From Lineus longissimus (Eukaryota; Nemertea; Pilidiophora; Heteronemertea; Lineidae), in NCBI RefSeq assembly GCF_910592395.1, contig NC_088310.1, positions 19,971,501 to 20,035,500 of the forward strand: 64,000 bases of DNA, read 5' to 3'. Positions 12,249 to 25,411 of this stretch are shown here, in pieces. Made by a program: the position numbers and the translations under genes. The notes beneath the pieces are model-generated. The model was not told where the DNA came from. It saw nothing but the letters and a program-made list of their open reading frames with translations, and made no database searches. Numbering within the stretch: position 1 is the first letter of the stretch; each line of letters begins with the position of its first letter.

Positions 12249-14470
12249 TGGCTCACCGTAGGGGAGTCTTTACAATACCGCAGTGTCCGTCGTCCGTCGT
12301 CGTCTGTCGTCGTCCGTCGTCGTCGTATCCTGTTTCAAAAACAGTGGCACGTTTCTTAACCGCTAAGCCTATGAACTTGTAACTTTGTACACAGGACTCC
12401 CTTGGTCAGATGACCTGTGACACTAAATTTCGATCCGATCTGATTCTTAATTTGGCCACCAGGGGGCCGAATGTAGATATCTAAAAAGTGTGATATCTCG
12501 CTTATTAATGACTTGTTTGGAATGAAATTTTTGTGGTAGGTACTCATAGCAAGGATACATCATATATCATACGGGTTTTTAATTTGACCTACTTTTCAAG
12601 GTCACAGAGGTCAAATGGCGTAAATTGGCTGTTTCAGTGTAACTATGGCACGTTTCTCAACCGCAACAGCTATGAACTTGAAACTTGGTACATATAACCC
12701 CCTATATCAGATAACCTCTTGTGCTGAATATCGGTCCGATCTGATTCTCAATTTGGCCACCAGGGGGTCGAATGTGGATATCTAAAAAGTGTGATATCTC
12801 GCTTACTGATGACTTGTTTTCGATAAAACTTTTGTGGTAGGTACTCATAGCAAGGATACATCATATATCATATGGGTTTTTAATTTGACCTACTTGTCGA
12901 GGTCACAGAGGTCACAACGCAGACACAGATATGGCCGAAATTGCATGTTTTGTGTTTTTCGTGTTGTGGCAATCCAAAGGTCGTGAGTTCAAACCCCGGT
13001 CAGGGACGGCCAAAAATATTTTTTTATTTTATTATTTTTTATCTTTTCCCTTTTGTCTTTTCTGACTTGTATCTTACATTTTCTTGATTTTTGGCTCACC
13101 GTAGGGGAGTCTTATGTAATACCGCAGTGTCCGTCGTCCGTCGTCGTATCCTATTTAAAAAACAGTGGCACGTTTCTTAACCGCTAGGGCTATGAACTTA
13201 AAACTTTGTACACAGCACCCCCTAGGTCAGGTGACCTCTGACACTAAATTTCGGTCCGATCTGATTCTCAACTTGGCCACCAGGGGGCCAAATGTCGATA
13301 TCTAAAAAGTGTGATATCTCGCTTATTAGTGACTTGTTTTCGATGAAACTTGCGTTGTAGGTACTCATAGCAAATATACATCTTATATCATACGGGTTTT
13401 TAATTTGACCTACTTTTCAAGTTCACAGAGGTCATATGGCGTAAATTGGCCGTTAGAGTGTAAACTATAGCACGTTTCTTAACCACTAAAGCTATGAACT
13501 TGAAACTTGGTACATATAACCCCCTATATCACATAGCCTCTGGTGCTGAATTTCAGTTTGATCTGATTCTCAACTTTGCCACCAGGGGGCCAAAAGTGGA
13601 TATCTAAAAAGTGTGATATATCGCTTATAAGTGACTTGTTTTCGATAAAATTTTTATGGTAGGTACTCTTAGGAAGAATACATCACATGTCTTACGGGTT
13701 TTCAATTTGACCTACTTTTCAAGGTCACAGAGGTCATATGGCGTAAATTGGCCGTTGGAGTGTAAACTATGGCACGTTTCTTAACCAGTAAAGCTATGAA
13801 CTTGAAACTTGGTGCATATAACCCCCTACATCAGATAACCTTTGATGCCGAATTTTGGCCTGATCTGATTCTTTATTCGGCCACCAGGGGGCCATAATGG
13901 AAAAAGGAAGAAGTGCAATATCTTGCTTATTTGAGTGAATTGTTTTCGATAAAATTTTTATGGCAGGGACTTCTAGCAAGGATACACCACATGTCCTACG
14001 ATTTTTGGATTTGACCTCCTTTTCTAGGTCACAGAGGTCAAATGGCGTAAATTGGCCATTAGAGTGTAACTATGGCACGTTTCTTAACTGCTGAAGCTAT
14101 GAACTTGAAAGTTGGTACATGTAACCCCCTACATCAGATAATCTCTGACACCGAATTTTGGCCTCATCTGATTCTTGATTTGGCCACCAGGGGGTCAAAA
14201 CTGAAAAAGTAGGACATGCAATATCTTGCTTATTAATGACTTTTTTTCGATGAATTTTTTATTGCAGGGACTCTTAGCAATCACACGATATTGATCTTGT
14301 TGATGTCATAGACAATTATTGGTTGGATCATAAACTTATATATACTGCCCTGTCTTATTACTTGACATCAATACACATCTAAAAAAAGTCTTCATGCCTG
14401 ATTGTGTTCACCATATTCACCTCTAAACTAAGCATGATCCTGCCTACTAAAAGATGTATACGGTGAGCAC
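12249..14470. mobile_element. Repeat element of ~302-bp tandem units with short terminal inverted repeats
   Basis: The stretch opens with GGCTCACCGTAGGGGAGTC plus a CGTC-rich run and ends near 14468 with TACGGTGAGC, giving a 10-nt terminal inverted repeat (GCTCACCGTA). Inside, a unit beginning GGCACGTTTCTTAACC recurs at about 12344, 12647, 13167, 13470, 13771 and 14074, a period near 302 bp. The opening motif recurs at 13092, so the element is composite: a shorter copy (12249 to ~13090) followed by a longer one. No coding capacity is visible. It behaves like a non-autonomous, internally repetitive element; the family name is unknown to me. Confidence 0.75.
12940..13091 (+). repeat. tRNA-like segment with T-rich tail inside the 12-14 kb repeat
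   Basis: The segment contains GGTCGTGAGTTCAAACCCC, which fits a Pol III B box (GTTCAAACC), followed by a long T-rich tract. No cloverleaf or A box could be drawn, so this is better read as the remains of a tRNA-derived SINE than as a tRNA gene. Confidence 0.4.
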
Positions 14471-17020
14471 AATGGCCCCTGGCCGTTTCATTATAATGAT
14501 GAATAAACCTGATGTGATGTGAAAATGAAGTATGCAGTCTTCAGTTCTTTCACCACCCAAAGTTCCTTTTCATCTTGGATGCAGAAGGAAGAGATATTTG
14601 TCACATCCTATCAAAGCACAATCTGACGTCCTAGTGGATTTACTTATTTCTTTGGAATACAAGTAGTCACAACCAGGCATGTGTTTTATCTTTCTAAAAA
14701 GAGGACAGGACAGCAACAACCTCCGATCACACAAACTAGTATACCTTTTGTGTTGTGACCAGTGTGGTCCCAAACATCATTTGGCAGCACATCCCCATGG
14801 GTGCATACAAGAGTAAATATGTGAATTGGCTGTGGAATAATAATGCAGTAATCAGGTAATTATTCCTTTGGGGCCCAGGTCCGGCTCAAACATGCCAGGA
14901 GATCAGACCATTTCATTGATTGAATCGGATTTGGGCACTACAAGTGCCCTCACTGCATTCACTCCCAAGGCAGTCGATCATATTCATCAGATGTCTTCAA
15001 TTTCCATCCTGTCTGCACAGTTTGTCCAGTAGGTTTTGCCAGATTCCTTGTCCTGAGGACTTTGTGGAGCATGCAGTCATATAGTACATGATTCAAAGTC
15101 ATCCATGTTGACAAAGTCTCTCCACGTTCACTGAGTTTAGTGAGACAACCAATACCTCTTCTTCAGTATCTATTTCTTGAACAACAGAAGACTTCTGGTG
15201 GTCGTAGCACCACTCTGGTATTATGCACTTTCGATAGCATGGAAATTGAAAAATTTCCTCTGAGGTCTGAACAACATAATGAGTCACCCCATTATAAGGT
15301 TGCCTGGTTGAATGATTGGTGAGCTGGAGGAATACGACAAGATGGAAGTACAAAGAAAACACAGTTACCTTTAAAAGTTTATTTGGGTCCTAATAGCAAT
15401 TTACAAAATACATGTAAAGAAGTTTTTGTAAAATTTTATAATCTTAAGTAGGAAAGATTTTTGTTGTTTTTTTGACATGGCCGCTAACCAAGACTAACAA
15501 TAACATGGACAAGTTTCTGCCCTAAAATGCTTTGGTCCCGTTATAGGGATATGCTGATAAAATTCTGTATGTAACAACGCTTAATCTCGATGGCAGTTTG
15601 CCGTAATGGAACAAGTTTTAACAGTCACAGTTCCACTCTTTAGAAAAAACATCTTGTTGTTTTTCAAAAAGATTTGCATTACTGAACTAAATAATACCGA
15701 GTTTATAAATAACTACCACGAGAAACTTTAGATTAGGAGCCTGTCAATGCAGGCATTTTTGGGCAGTTCAACCTAAGGAAATCGAGGGGTTAATGTATGC
15801 TTCTCCGGATCCCGCACTGGAGAGACGAACATTACCCCTGATTTCCTCAGGATGGGGGTAGTTATTATGCTAACGGAGTCATGTCACATAATTTGAGGCC
15901 AACGCCTTGTGAAAGAGGAGCAGTGTTAGTTTTTTGGCTTCAATATGATTTGGACATGCTCCCTCAAGTTGGCTGGCTGATGCAGCTGCTTTACAAAATC
16001 AACATTGGCTTGCCTGAAATTACTCTAATGCTCGATGAATTTGTCATGATGACTCTTGTTGAGAAAATATAAATGCCATCTACTGTCTGCAAATAAATGC
16101 AGCCGTGCGGTTAAAAATAATAATGTGCAGCAACTTGTGACCCCTTCTTTAAAACGTCTGACTAATGCAAACAAAAAACAATGACCTATGGTATAAATAC
16201 ATCATCACAACACTGCATGCCAAGCCTTTGGTAACATTACTTGTTTTAAAGGCATACACCATTCGTACTTAATCGTGGGACAGGAAAACTGAAATGCAAT
16301 TACACAATGTATACACAATGGCATGCAATTATCATGCATGCAACTTTGGTGAAACTTGGTATGTATAGTATTTGTATATCAGTGTCAACACAACAGAAAT
16401 GTTATAAAACATATTCAGTAACGGTACGTATTTTTTGCAATTGGAAACTTAAATTTTAAATTTTCAATGAACAGCGCAGGCCTTAAAAGAATGAGTGTTG
16501 CAAAATAGTGACACAGTCTGGCTGACACTAAAGTTATTTAGGTTGCATGCCACCAGAGAAACTGTACTGGTGGGTTAACACTGGTCGCGAGGCAGCTTTT
16601 CATGTAAAATAGGCCAGTCAGTATATAAACAGGTATACGCAAATGTATACGCAACGATAAGAAAAACGTGCATTTCTAATGCACCCAAGAAACCACCTCA
16701 ACACACACACTCTATGAATAAAGTGCCACTCCAACAGTATCTCAAAACACAAGTAGTTAAATTTTACAGGGACACAAAATATCTAGAAGAGTACAGACCG
16801 ATTTTTTCCATTAAAACGCTTGTGCAATTCATTTCCTCTGAAACCCCTTACCCTCAGCTCGACCTTTAGAAGTAATGGATAACATCAAAAACAAATGAAA
16901 AGGCCAGCGGCCATTGTGCTCACCGTGTAGAGAATTCCTGTTATAGTATATTAGCCAACATGTAAGGTGATCTCGCTTATAAATTTTTGATAATATACAA
17001 TAAAATTGTGCGTGGAACTA
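14471..17020. other. Gene-poor stretch between repeat element and 17-kb inverted repeat
   Basis: I see no supportable exon. The short open frames at 15099-15362, 15881-16072 and 14570-14773 have no family resemblance. Near 16903-16926 there is a reverse-complement copy of the terminal motif seen at 14461-14484 (GTGAGCACAATGGCC), so this stretch is bounded by two copies of the same repeat end in opposite orientation. Confidence 0.45.
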
Positions 17021-17385
17021 ATGCAAGTATCAATTCGTTTCTTGTACCCCCCCTCCTCAAGGGTAGTTAAGCTATCACCACTAATCTTTGCCGATGCTTG
17101 AGTAGTATTTATTTTTCCTTTAGTGAAAATTTGGCGAAGCTGGAAAGAATAAGGATGCTAATGTGTCGATGTCTTGTCGAACATACAGCCTTACCCAGTA
17201 AAATTAGTCCGGTTACTTTATATGATGGTGATAACTGATATATTGTTGATGGTGATGTCTTGACGAAAGAAAAAGTAGCATTGGTGAAAAAAGGGTGATG
17301 CTTGAGCCTTAAGATGTCGTTATAGGGTGATAAGGTGTCGTACCCTTGAGGAGGGGGGGTACAAGACACGAATTGATACTTGCAT
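17021..17385. repeat. Inverted repeat with 45-nt arms
   Basis: Arms 17021-17065 and 17341-17385 are reverse complements at 44 of 45 positions and are separated by 275 nt. The arms contain a C7/G7 tract next to TCCTCAAGGGTA. The spacer shows only weak further complementarity. The near-identity points to a recent origin, probably a foldback-type miniature element. It lies downstream of the first NB-ARC-TPR gene. Confidence 0.8.
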
Positions 17386-18603
17386 AAGCCGTCAGAGGAG
17401 ATAAGAGTCTTGAGATAATGCTGGTCCCGCATTTCCGTGATGCAGTGTTGTTTTTTAGAGGACGCTGGTTTTTAACAGACGCCACAGGGAAACATCCAAA
17501 AATGTACAAAAGCATTTTTATTGTCATGAAAAACAGCTTTTTTCAGATTCGGTCCGAGGCTTTATAAAAGCGGGCCAAGCATTATCTCTTGGCACTCATC
17601 CTTTAAAATAAGATTATCAAACAATTAATGCATGGCATGATTAAATTCATATACTAGTACATGTGTATAAACAACAATAGACAATGACATCAAAATTTAC
17701 AATCTGACATTAAAGGGACACTTACCCTTCTCAAAGCACTTCCCTTCTTCAATTCTCAAGGTGCAAAAATGCCAACTATAACACAATACATCACCCATTG
17801 AGATAACAAGATAACCCCCCCCCCCCAAATTCATGAGACAACTGTGATGCCCCCTCCCCTCCCCACCGAACCCTACCCCTACACCCCTTCACCCCACCCT
17901 CTTTTCAGTAACATGAAGTAATAGTCAACTTGGGTTTTCACTTTATAATACAATGCTCAGTTTTAAACATAAAACAGTGAAGTATGCAACGTAACAAGCA
18001 GCAGTGATTGCCTAATAGCACACAGATGATTCAAAGACACTACATTTCCCTAGACTAGAGATAACTAATACGATATCAACATAAGACAATTCTACCATAC
18101 AGAGCATAAAACATATGATTACATTTCTTGACTTATATTAATTACAGTAATAACATTAACAAGGCTCAATCTCAGCAACAAACCAACTCTCATCAAAGTG
18201 ACCATTACATTCACATATGCAACAGACTATGTTGTCCGACTACCTATATTTAATCGAACTGAACGAGACCAACTCTGAGTAGTTTGGGGATGGGGAGGTA
18301 CTGAGATTACTATCTAAGGCTACAGAAATGCACACTATCAACACAAAAAGAAAAAGCAAATTCCAACAGAAGTGACACAACACACTCTAACACATGATGA
18401 CATATATAAGCTGTACAAATTCACACTCACTTTCTTACAAATGATAATCGAGTTCATTTCCGAACCCATCTGAAACTGACTATAAGGTATCAGATCCGGC
18501 AGGTGAACTGAACAACCCATCAATACACTGGCAGTAGTATAACTGTGGCCATCTGCCAGCATGTTGAATTGCCTGCAGTTAAAGACAATCTAAATTTCTT
18601 CAT
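17386..18603. other. Downstream region of NB-ARC-TPR gene 1
   Basis: Probable 3' UTR and flank of the minus-strand gene that ends at 18604. It contains a C-rich, purine-poor stretch (17817-17900) including an 11-base or longer C run. No exon or RNA gene is supported. Confidence 0.4.
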
Positions 18604-21600
18604 CTAAATGTGTTCAACTCTTGAGGGCAGACTGGAACTGAAAAACCCTGCAAAAGCTTCTGCAACACCTGTGATACTCCACTTACGAGACACGGAGGCA
18701 GAAGAAGAGAATGGCACATCCTGGCTTTCATTCGGAGGGGGTGACAGATGTAACTGCGATTCTACTGGTGTGGCAGCATAAAGCATTTCCCGAGGTCCAG
18801 AGCTAGAATTAACTGATGGGTTGGAAGTGTCAGATGGAGGTAGGGCCAACTGATTAAACTGTCCAGAATATTCACCGAGAAATTGCCCCGCATATCCCTC
18901 TTGGGTGTTTGCAGAGTTCAAACTTTGTTGGTAGGATCCCAAAGAACTGGCTCCCATTTGGGAGGGCGTTGGGTGCCATGATGTATCAGGTGGATAGTAA
19001 AGCAATGGCTGTGACGGTGAATTGCCACTAGTTCGTTGCTGCCCTCCATGATTAATTTGGTGATTGCTGAGGCCATTTTGATACAAAGACTGGTTATCTT
19101 CACCATGTAGCATCTGTCTTTGGGGATTTTGCTCATGGGGATAAGGAGGGTCAATGAAGTACTTTCCCGATTGTGATGCTGATATCGGCGAATTGCAAGA
19201 ATGGGAAGAGGAAGAGGAAGAGGAACCTTGGGGGCGAAACCTACTGTCCTGTTGTGGACTAGACTGGATGTTATTGGAAGGAGACTGCATGTGGTTTGAG
19301 GCTTGCATTTGTTGTTGAAAACCTTGTCCAGTTTGGGACTGAATTGCATGAAAACACCGATCAGGAGTTGGACGATTCTGCAAGTCTGAATTTACCCTGT
19401 CGCAGAGAAAACCTGCAACTTCTGTAGACACTGGTTCTTTGGGCAAGGTTTGTGAAGCTATCGAAGATACGTACTGTAGATTCTGGCCGCAACTTCGTTG
19501 GCTGAATGACCTACATGTATCTACATCTGAAGTGAGGCAAGGGAAAGGACTAGATGAAGGATCCGCCTGTGTTTGACCAAGGTTGAACTGGGATGTTCCC
19601 GCAGAATTCGCAATGGATCCAAATCCCATTCGACTGCTTGGGATCCCATGAGGCTCACTCTGAGCAAGACGTCCATCAGGAACAAACTGACCAAGGTTGA
19701 ACACGGATGTTCCCACAGAATTTGCAATGGATCCAAATCCCATTTGACTGCTTGGGATCCCATGAGGCTCACTCTGAGCAAGACGTCCATTAGGAACAAA
19801 CTGACCAAGGTCCGAACTAACCGAAGAATGCGTGGATGAATCTGAGGAATGATTTTGAGAATCCGAGGGCCAACTACTCTCAACTGGAGACAGAGTCTCA
19901 GATTCATTAGCTGTAGTACCATGTGATGTTGGATAAGATAAAGACGAGATCTTTCGATTTTGAGAAGAATCAGATCTGTTTTCATTGGTTGATGGGCACC
20001 ACTTGTAAGTCTGATCATTGAAACCACTTTGGCCTCTCATGGAAGTCCCCCGCCTCCTCTCGGCATCATTTGACTGGTGTGTGACCTGGGTGTGAGGGGT
20101 ATTATTGTGATTGCCAAGGTCAACACTACCTTGACGACCAGTGTGAGATGTTGCCTGGCATTCTTGAGGCAAACTACTGTCAGGAACCGAGCGACAGTGT
20201 TGTCCCCTGACAACAGGCTGGGGGAAACCATTTGAACTCCTGCTACCACTCAGACTTCTAGAAGGCGAGAAATCTGACTCGTATCTTTCTTGCCTCTCGA
20301 AATGACGAGGGTTTCTTTCTGAACTTGGACTGAATTCATTTGAATGACCTTGAGTGATCCCACTTGAACAAGGCTTTGTCTCTGAAGCAAAGTTTTCAGG
20401 TGGACAGTTCTGTTCATTTGCCATTTCCCTAATGATTTGCCTCTCTAATTCATCAGCATCATGTTCTGCGTAAACCATACCACCATTGTTAGAAGCTCTG
20501 AGGAAGCAAACGCGATGCTGGTCTTGACAACACTGGGGAAAAGGCACTTCAAGGCCCCTTTGCAGTGCATTGTTGATAATTTGGTTAATCTCATCGGCAA
20601 TACACTGCAGCTGCCTCATATCACCGACTCTGAAATGCTCGTCCCCTAGCCTGTGCAGCTCATTAACAGCAAGCCTGTCAAAACGAACTGTTTGTGTGAG
20701 CTCATTAAGGCTAATGTATACAAGAGCAAGCTCTTGGCATGTCTCTAAGTATAGCCTAGACATGGGGTCATCTATGACAGACTTGTGCTTGAAGGCCTCA
20801 ACAAGACACTGCGCTGCATCTTGAAGCCTCCCCAACTGTCTGAGTACAAAGCCACGCCGATTCAGAACTCGTATCAGCCAAGGTGTAGCAACACACTGCT
20901 GGCGCAGTATGGCGTTCAAATATGACTCAGCTTCAAGAAACTTATTTACACGGATATAAGAATTGGCCATGACATCATGAAACATTCCCATCAACTCTTT
21001 GTCCTTTTTACCATTCTTGGTGCAGATGCCGATACCTTTTGCGGCTACATCGAGTGCTTTCTCGGGCTGATTCACCCTAAGAAACAGTTCGGCAAAACCA
21101 TACAAACACATGGCATAGATCTTACTTGGAACACTAGTGCAGTCTTTCTCAAGCTTGAAGGGAATGTAGTCACTGTTGCTCTCCTTCATTTTGCGAAACA
21201 GGAGTTCAATGTTATGGCACTGAATCGCAACAGCAATGTGTCTCTCTCCAAGCATATTGACCCTCAGCTGGACGCTCTGTAGCATGTATGTCAAAGCTTC
21301 CAGCCAATCACCTGGAAAGAAAATAAAGAGAATGCAATCAATAAATCGGCAGTTTAGAATTCCAGGATCTGCTTTCCTAGGCCCAGTGTTAGCAGTAATC
21401 TCATGGCATCAAGTCCTGATATCATAAATTGAATCTAAAAACTGATAAAGCTCAGTTGTGCTGATGCTGACATGTCTTTACCGATTGTGCGACTGGGCCC
21501 TGTAAGAGAAAACAGTGCATTCCACTGAATCCTTGAATAAAATGTAAATATTACTGGTTTTTTATTGCTTTTTTAAGAGCAATTGATCAACCTCTCATTT

Positions 21601-24600
21601 CAGTATGTACAACTTTTGGTAGGGTGAGAAAATGCTTTTCTTAAAAAATAGAATAATCAAGAGAAACATGATATATCAAATCACTTAACTCACCACAAAG
21701 GGCACTTGTGAATCCCATAAAATTCAAGCTTCTGGCAAACAGGAAGTCTTCTGTGAAACCATGTTTTACCAGCAGGTCATGGGACTTCTTGAGATAACTG
21801 GAAAAGATGGACGGCATCAAAGCTTTATGCAAGAATTACAATACATTTTATTTTGTTAAGTACAGATCGCAATACAGACTTGCTAGACAGTCTTTAGTGC
21901 AAATGCCTAAACCAAGTTGAGGTGGTACAGTGTGGACGAGGCTACCTGGCTACCAAAACATAACAATTCACAAAGCTTTTTTATCAACATCAAAATTAAA
22001 CTTACACAAGTGCTTTGTCTTTGTTGCCACGGAAAACGTAACGGTTGCCAATAGCTTGGTAGAGCTCAGCCAATTCTCTACAACGACCAGTACCGCTATC
22101 TTCAGTTGACAAAGTTTCCACCTTGTGTTCAAGCGCTTGAAGGCTTTCGATATCGTCTCCCTGCATTAAAATAAAGAAACTCACTTACGATTGATTTGAA
22201 GTTCATTTTGTGATAGATCCTTGTGTTAAGTCTTTATACCAACATTGATTCAAGTATATTGATCCCCTTTACTTGCTTACTATCTAGACCTGATATCATC
22301 AAAGAACAGAAAATATATTCAGTGCCACATCAGATACTAGCAGCATAATGAAGTCCGATGAGAATACTGGCACTTCGTGTACAGTAAAGCCTCTATTTAG
22401 GAAAACCTTGGGGCAGACAAATGCAGTTCTTAATAGAGAGGTGTACTGATGACAGAGGTCAAATTGTACAGAAACATCTATTTGGGCCCAGAATCACTGT
22501 TCCAAATAGAGAGGTGTCTTTCTTACAGAGGTGTCCACAATGGGTGGTTCTAGTAAACCTCCATTTGGGGCCAATACTCACTGTCTGTTCAATGATAACT
22601 TTGGCCAGCAGAGAGAGTGGGATCCCCTCATCAATTGCACCTTCTGGTCGCACACACTGAGCCAACATCACCTCAGATATATCTACGCAATCATCTGAAA
22701 CAGACATAGGGTACCACATTCCGTTGATTTGATTAAAGAGTATTTTTTTATCTTCAACAAAGGAAGCGTTATTGAATGACGTGAGTCATGACATCATCAT
22801 AACTGAAGCATACAAAGTAAACCAAACATTTTGCAAATGACTTATACTGACATTTTCGCTGCACAAAATATTCTCGTAAAGATTTATTATTGCATTTTTT
22901 ACTGTGTTGTAACTAATCCTGTATGTTAATTTTTGTGAGATGAAGATGACAATGATACAAAAGTGCAATGTTTTCTTTTAATACTCACTGGAGAGATGTA
23001 CTCGACAGTAATGATTGGTCTCGGTTGCTGTTTCAACAAAGGTGGGAAATACATCTGAGCTGTGCAAAGCCATATGGGCATGGCGTCTCAAGCTTGTTTG
23101 TACGACATCAGGCAACACCAAAAACTTCTGAAGTCGCTCTTGGTAAAGCTGTTCTAATCTTGCGTGGACATCTAAATGAAGGAAAGAACAAGGTCATTCA
23201 ATACTTCCTGTAATAAACAAATAACTCTCTACTTGAAAATGAGAACGAGCATGGAGCTCAATCTGCGAAGCCACCAGAAATAGTAAGGGTCGCAAGATCT
23301 TTACATGGCTCCCTGCCCAGTGAAGGGAAGAGATGTGCCAGCACTTACTGGATTTGAAACCAGTGGATGTCTACAGCTGAATCTTTCATACAAGCTTTCC
23401 GGGAGACCAATGTGAAGAGCTTTTTTAAAATTTCTACATGTGTGGCTAAGGGAAAGAAAGTCTTCCTTTCGTCTTGACTAATTTTTACCTGCACTGCTCT
23501 CTTCACTTATGGGTAACTGACAAGAGACTGACTCCCTCTGCATTCCAGTAGCGTAAAAGCGCCCAGTCTTAGAATCGTAGTTCAATATGCATCGCCTGGT
23601 CAGTGACAATATATACTGGTGCATTAGCATGGCAGTGTTCGGTGCACCTGAAATGAATATTAATATGATAATGAAAAACACATAAAAGGAAAGTTTGATG
23701 TGATATTGGACATGAAAGGTTATAGTTGCCCTTCTTTTACCTTAACCTCGACGACCTTGAAAAGTAAGTAAAATCTAAAACCTAATGTTTATAGCACTTA
23801 AGGTCATCCACCAATACAGTATGATAGGCTATAAAGGCATCATTAGTTTACAGTTTTTCAGCTTTCCGTAGAAGCAGAAACCGTATGGTTGTGTCCAAGA
23901 TTAACAGCAGCAGTATTCCCACCTATTAGATTAGAAGGAAATGCAGCAGTCACATTAGGTGGTCGAATAGACCCCAACACTACATATGCCCCTTCTTCAA
24001 GGACAGAGTCATAATGAAGAACGAGTGCATGTCTAGAAAGACAGGATACTTCATAGTACTTTCAGACATAAACTTACCCAGCATTGTTTTTCCAGATGTT
24101 TTGTCAAATGATTCAGGGAGTAGATTGAGTTCTGCCAAGGACTGTCCCAGTCCACCAGATAACTTCGAGATGACATCTCCAATAACGTGCCCTGGAAGTA
24201 AATCAGTATTGAGGTGCAGACCCAAGGCAATTTGATTTTTCTGTATAAAGTTTCATTCTTTCTGCAACATCGCGAGTCTCTCTTACTTACGCATTTGTTC
24301 GTCCTTTGCATAATGCTCCGGACTCAGACTATTAAGCCTTTCTAACTGAAGCAGTAACGCGATATGCTCTGGCTCCACCATACCGTCCTCTTCTTTCAGG
24401 TCGTTCGCTACAAAGAGAGTAAGGTTCAGTTAGTATTCAGGGATGAAAGAGAGTACAGTCAAAATCATAATTGACATCCTTCCTGCTTCGTTTCAGTTAC
24501 ACGCAACGCGATGCGAGTTGCATGTCACTGATGCACCAGAGACCCCCTTAACTCTATGTTTCACGTTTATTACATTTTTAAGCTTCATTGGCAGTTAGCA

Positions 24601-25411
24601 ATAGCAGTTTAAAATTTAAGTCTAAGATTTCAAATGTGCTCACGATATTTATCAACATCTAAATGTACACTACCAGCTTAGAGATATAACCAGCATAAAC
24701 CATTGAAAACTTGTGGAAAGAGTTGATGCATGACAAAAACTGATAAAGATATTTACCAACAATCATAAGAGAATGTGGTAACCCTTCACAGAGGCGAATG
24801 ATCGTCTCTTCATATTTCCCCAATTCCACCTGGCTATCCCGTAGCAAGCTCCTCAAAAGCATCTTTGACTCATCGTCCGACAGTTTCTTCCACAAATTCA
24901 ATGATTTGTACAGTGTTTGTAGTTGAGCAAAGCGTATTTTCGGCGTTGATGTTAAGACAACTCGGATTCTTTTGTTATTGACTTTCACTATGTCGCATAA
25001 TTTGACAAACTCATTTTTCAATTCAGTTATTTCATCAACATCCCCGTAGTGCTTTATGAAGACAACTAAATCTTTATGAGGATCCCTTTCAACTCTCTTC
25101 TTGAGCTCAACAGCAATTCGTTTTGTCCAAGTTCTTTCCTGCAAATCTTCCATAATATGCAGTCCCCTTTTCGTTTCCTCCATCATTCCATTAAGTGTAT
25201 TGACTCCACTATAATCTAACCGGTAGACGTTCTCATCAGATAGTCCTAATCTGCGCAGTAGTTCATTAACCAAGCGCGTTTTCCCAATAGATTTATTCCC
25301 AAAGATTCCAAATATCAGCTTTCCGTCATTCCATGCAGTGATCAGCTCATGAAGTTCATCCTCCCTCCCCACAAAGATGCATTCCCAGTGATTCCCTGCA
25401 GCTTCAGCCAT
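18604..25411 (-). CDS. NB-ARC-TPR protein 1 (STAND-type NTPase with degenerate nucleotide-binding motifs)
   Basis: Nine coding exons: 25411-24757, 24407-24291, 24191-24078, 23647-23489, 23171-22989, 22694-22582, 22160-22006, 21797-21694, 21311-18604; about 1435 residues. Order: NB-ARC-like NTPase (P-loop GNKSIGKT at residues 38-45), helical middle, tetratricopeptide repeats (LGERHIAVA-type helices), then a ~550-residue Ser/Gln/Pro-rich, low-complexity tail. The Walker B position reads VVFIK rather than VVFID (K120), the GLPL motif is GLPH, and the MHD-like site is ATG in place of IHD. A CxxxHxxC motif (CQDQHRVC) follows the repeats. There is no N-terminal death, CARD or TIR domain. The family suggests a signalling or scaffold role through TPR contacts; the specific function is unknown. 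A non-coding leader exon ends at 25412 with acceptor at 25460. It is a tandem paralogue of the gene at 28891-35320. Confidence 0.85.
19576..19803 (-). repeat. 114-nt in-frame tandem duplication in the tail of NB-ARC-TPR protein 1
   Basis: Copies 19576-19689 and 19690-19803 encode two 38-residue repeats, each containing GRLAQSEPHGIPSS and MGFGSIANS. Differences are few (for example N/D, Q/R and V/A changes), so the duplication is young compared with the gene pair. Confidence 0.9.
22380..22556. mobile_element. Pogo/Tigger-like miniature element in intron 6 of NB-ARC-TPR gene 1
   Basis: A roughly 177-bp copy related to the element at 26281-26455, with TACAGTAAAGCCTCTATTTA at one end and internal TTAATAGAGAGGTGT. 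It is non-coding and lies within the intron between exons 6 and 7. Confidence 0.55.

Noticed and set aside
12961-13015. Possible tRNA gene (B-box-like GTTCAAACC)
   Set aside because: No A box, acceptor stem or anticodon arm could be drawn; it is more likely a SINE remnant.
17109-17527. Overlapping minus-strand frames of 107 and 72 codons
   Set aside because: They span the 45-nt inverted repeat and its spacer and show no protein family features.
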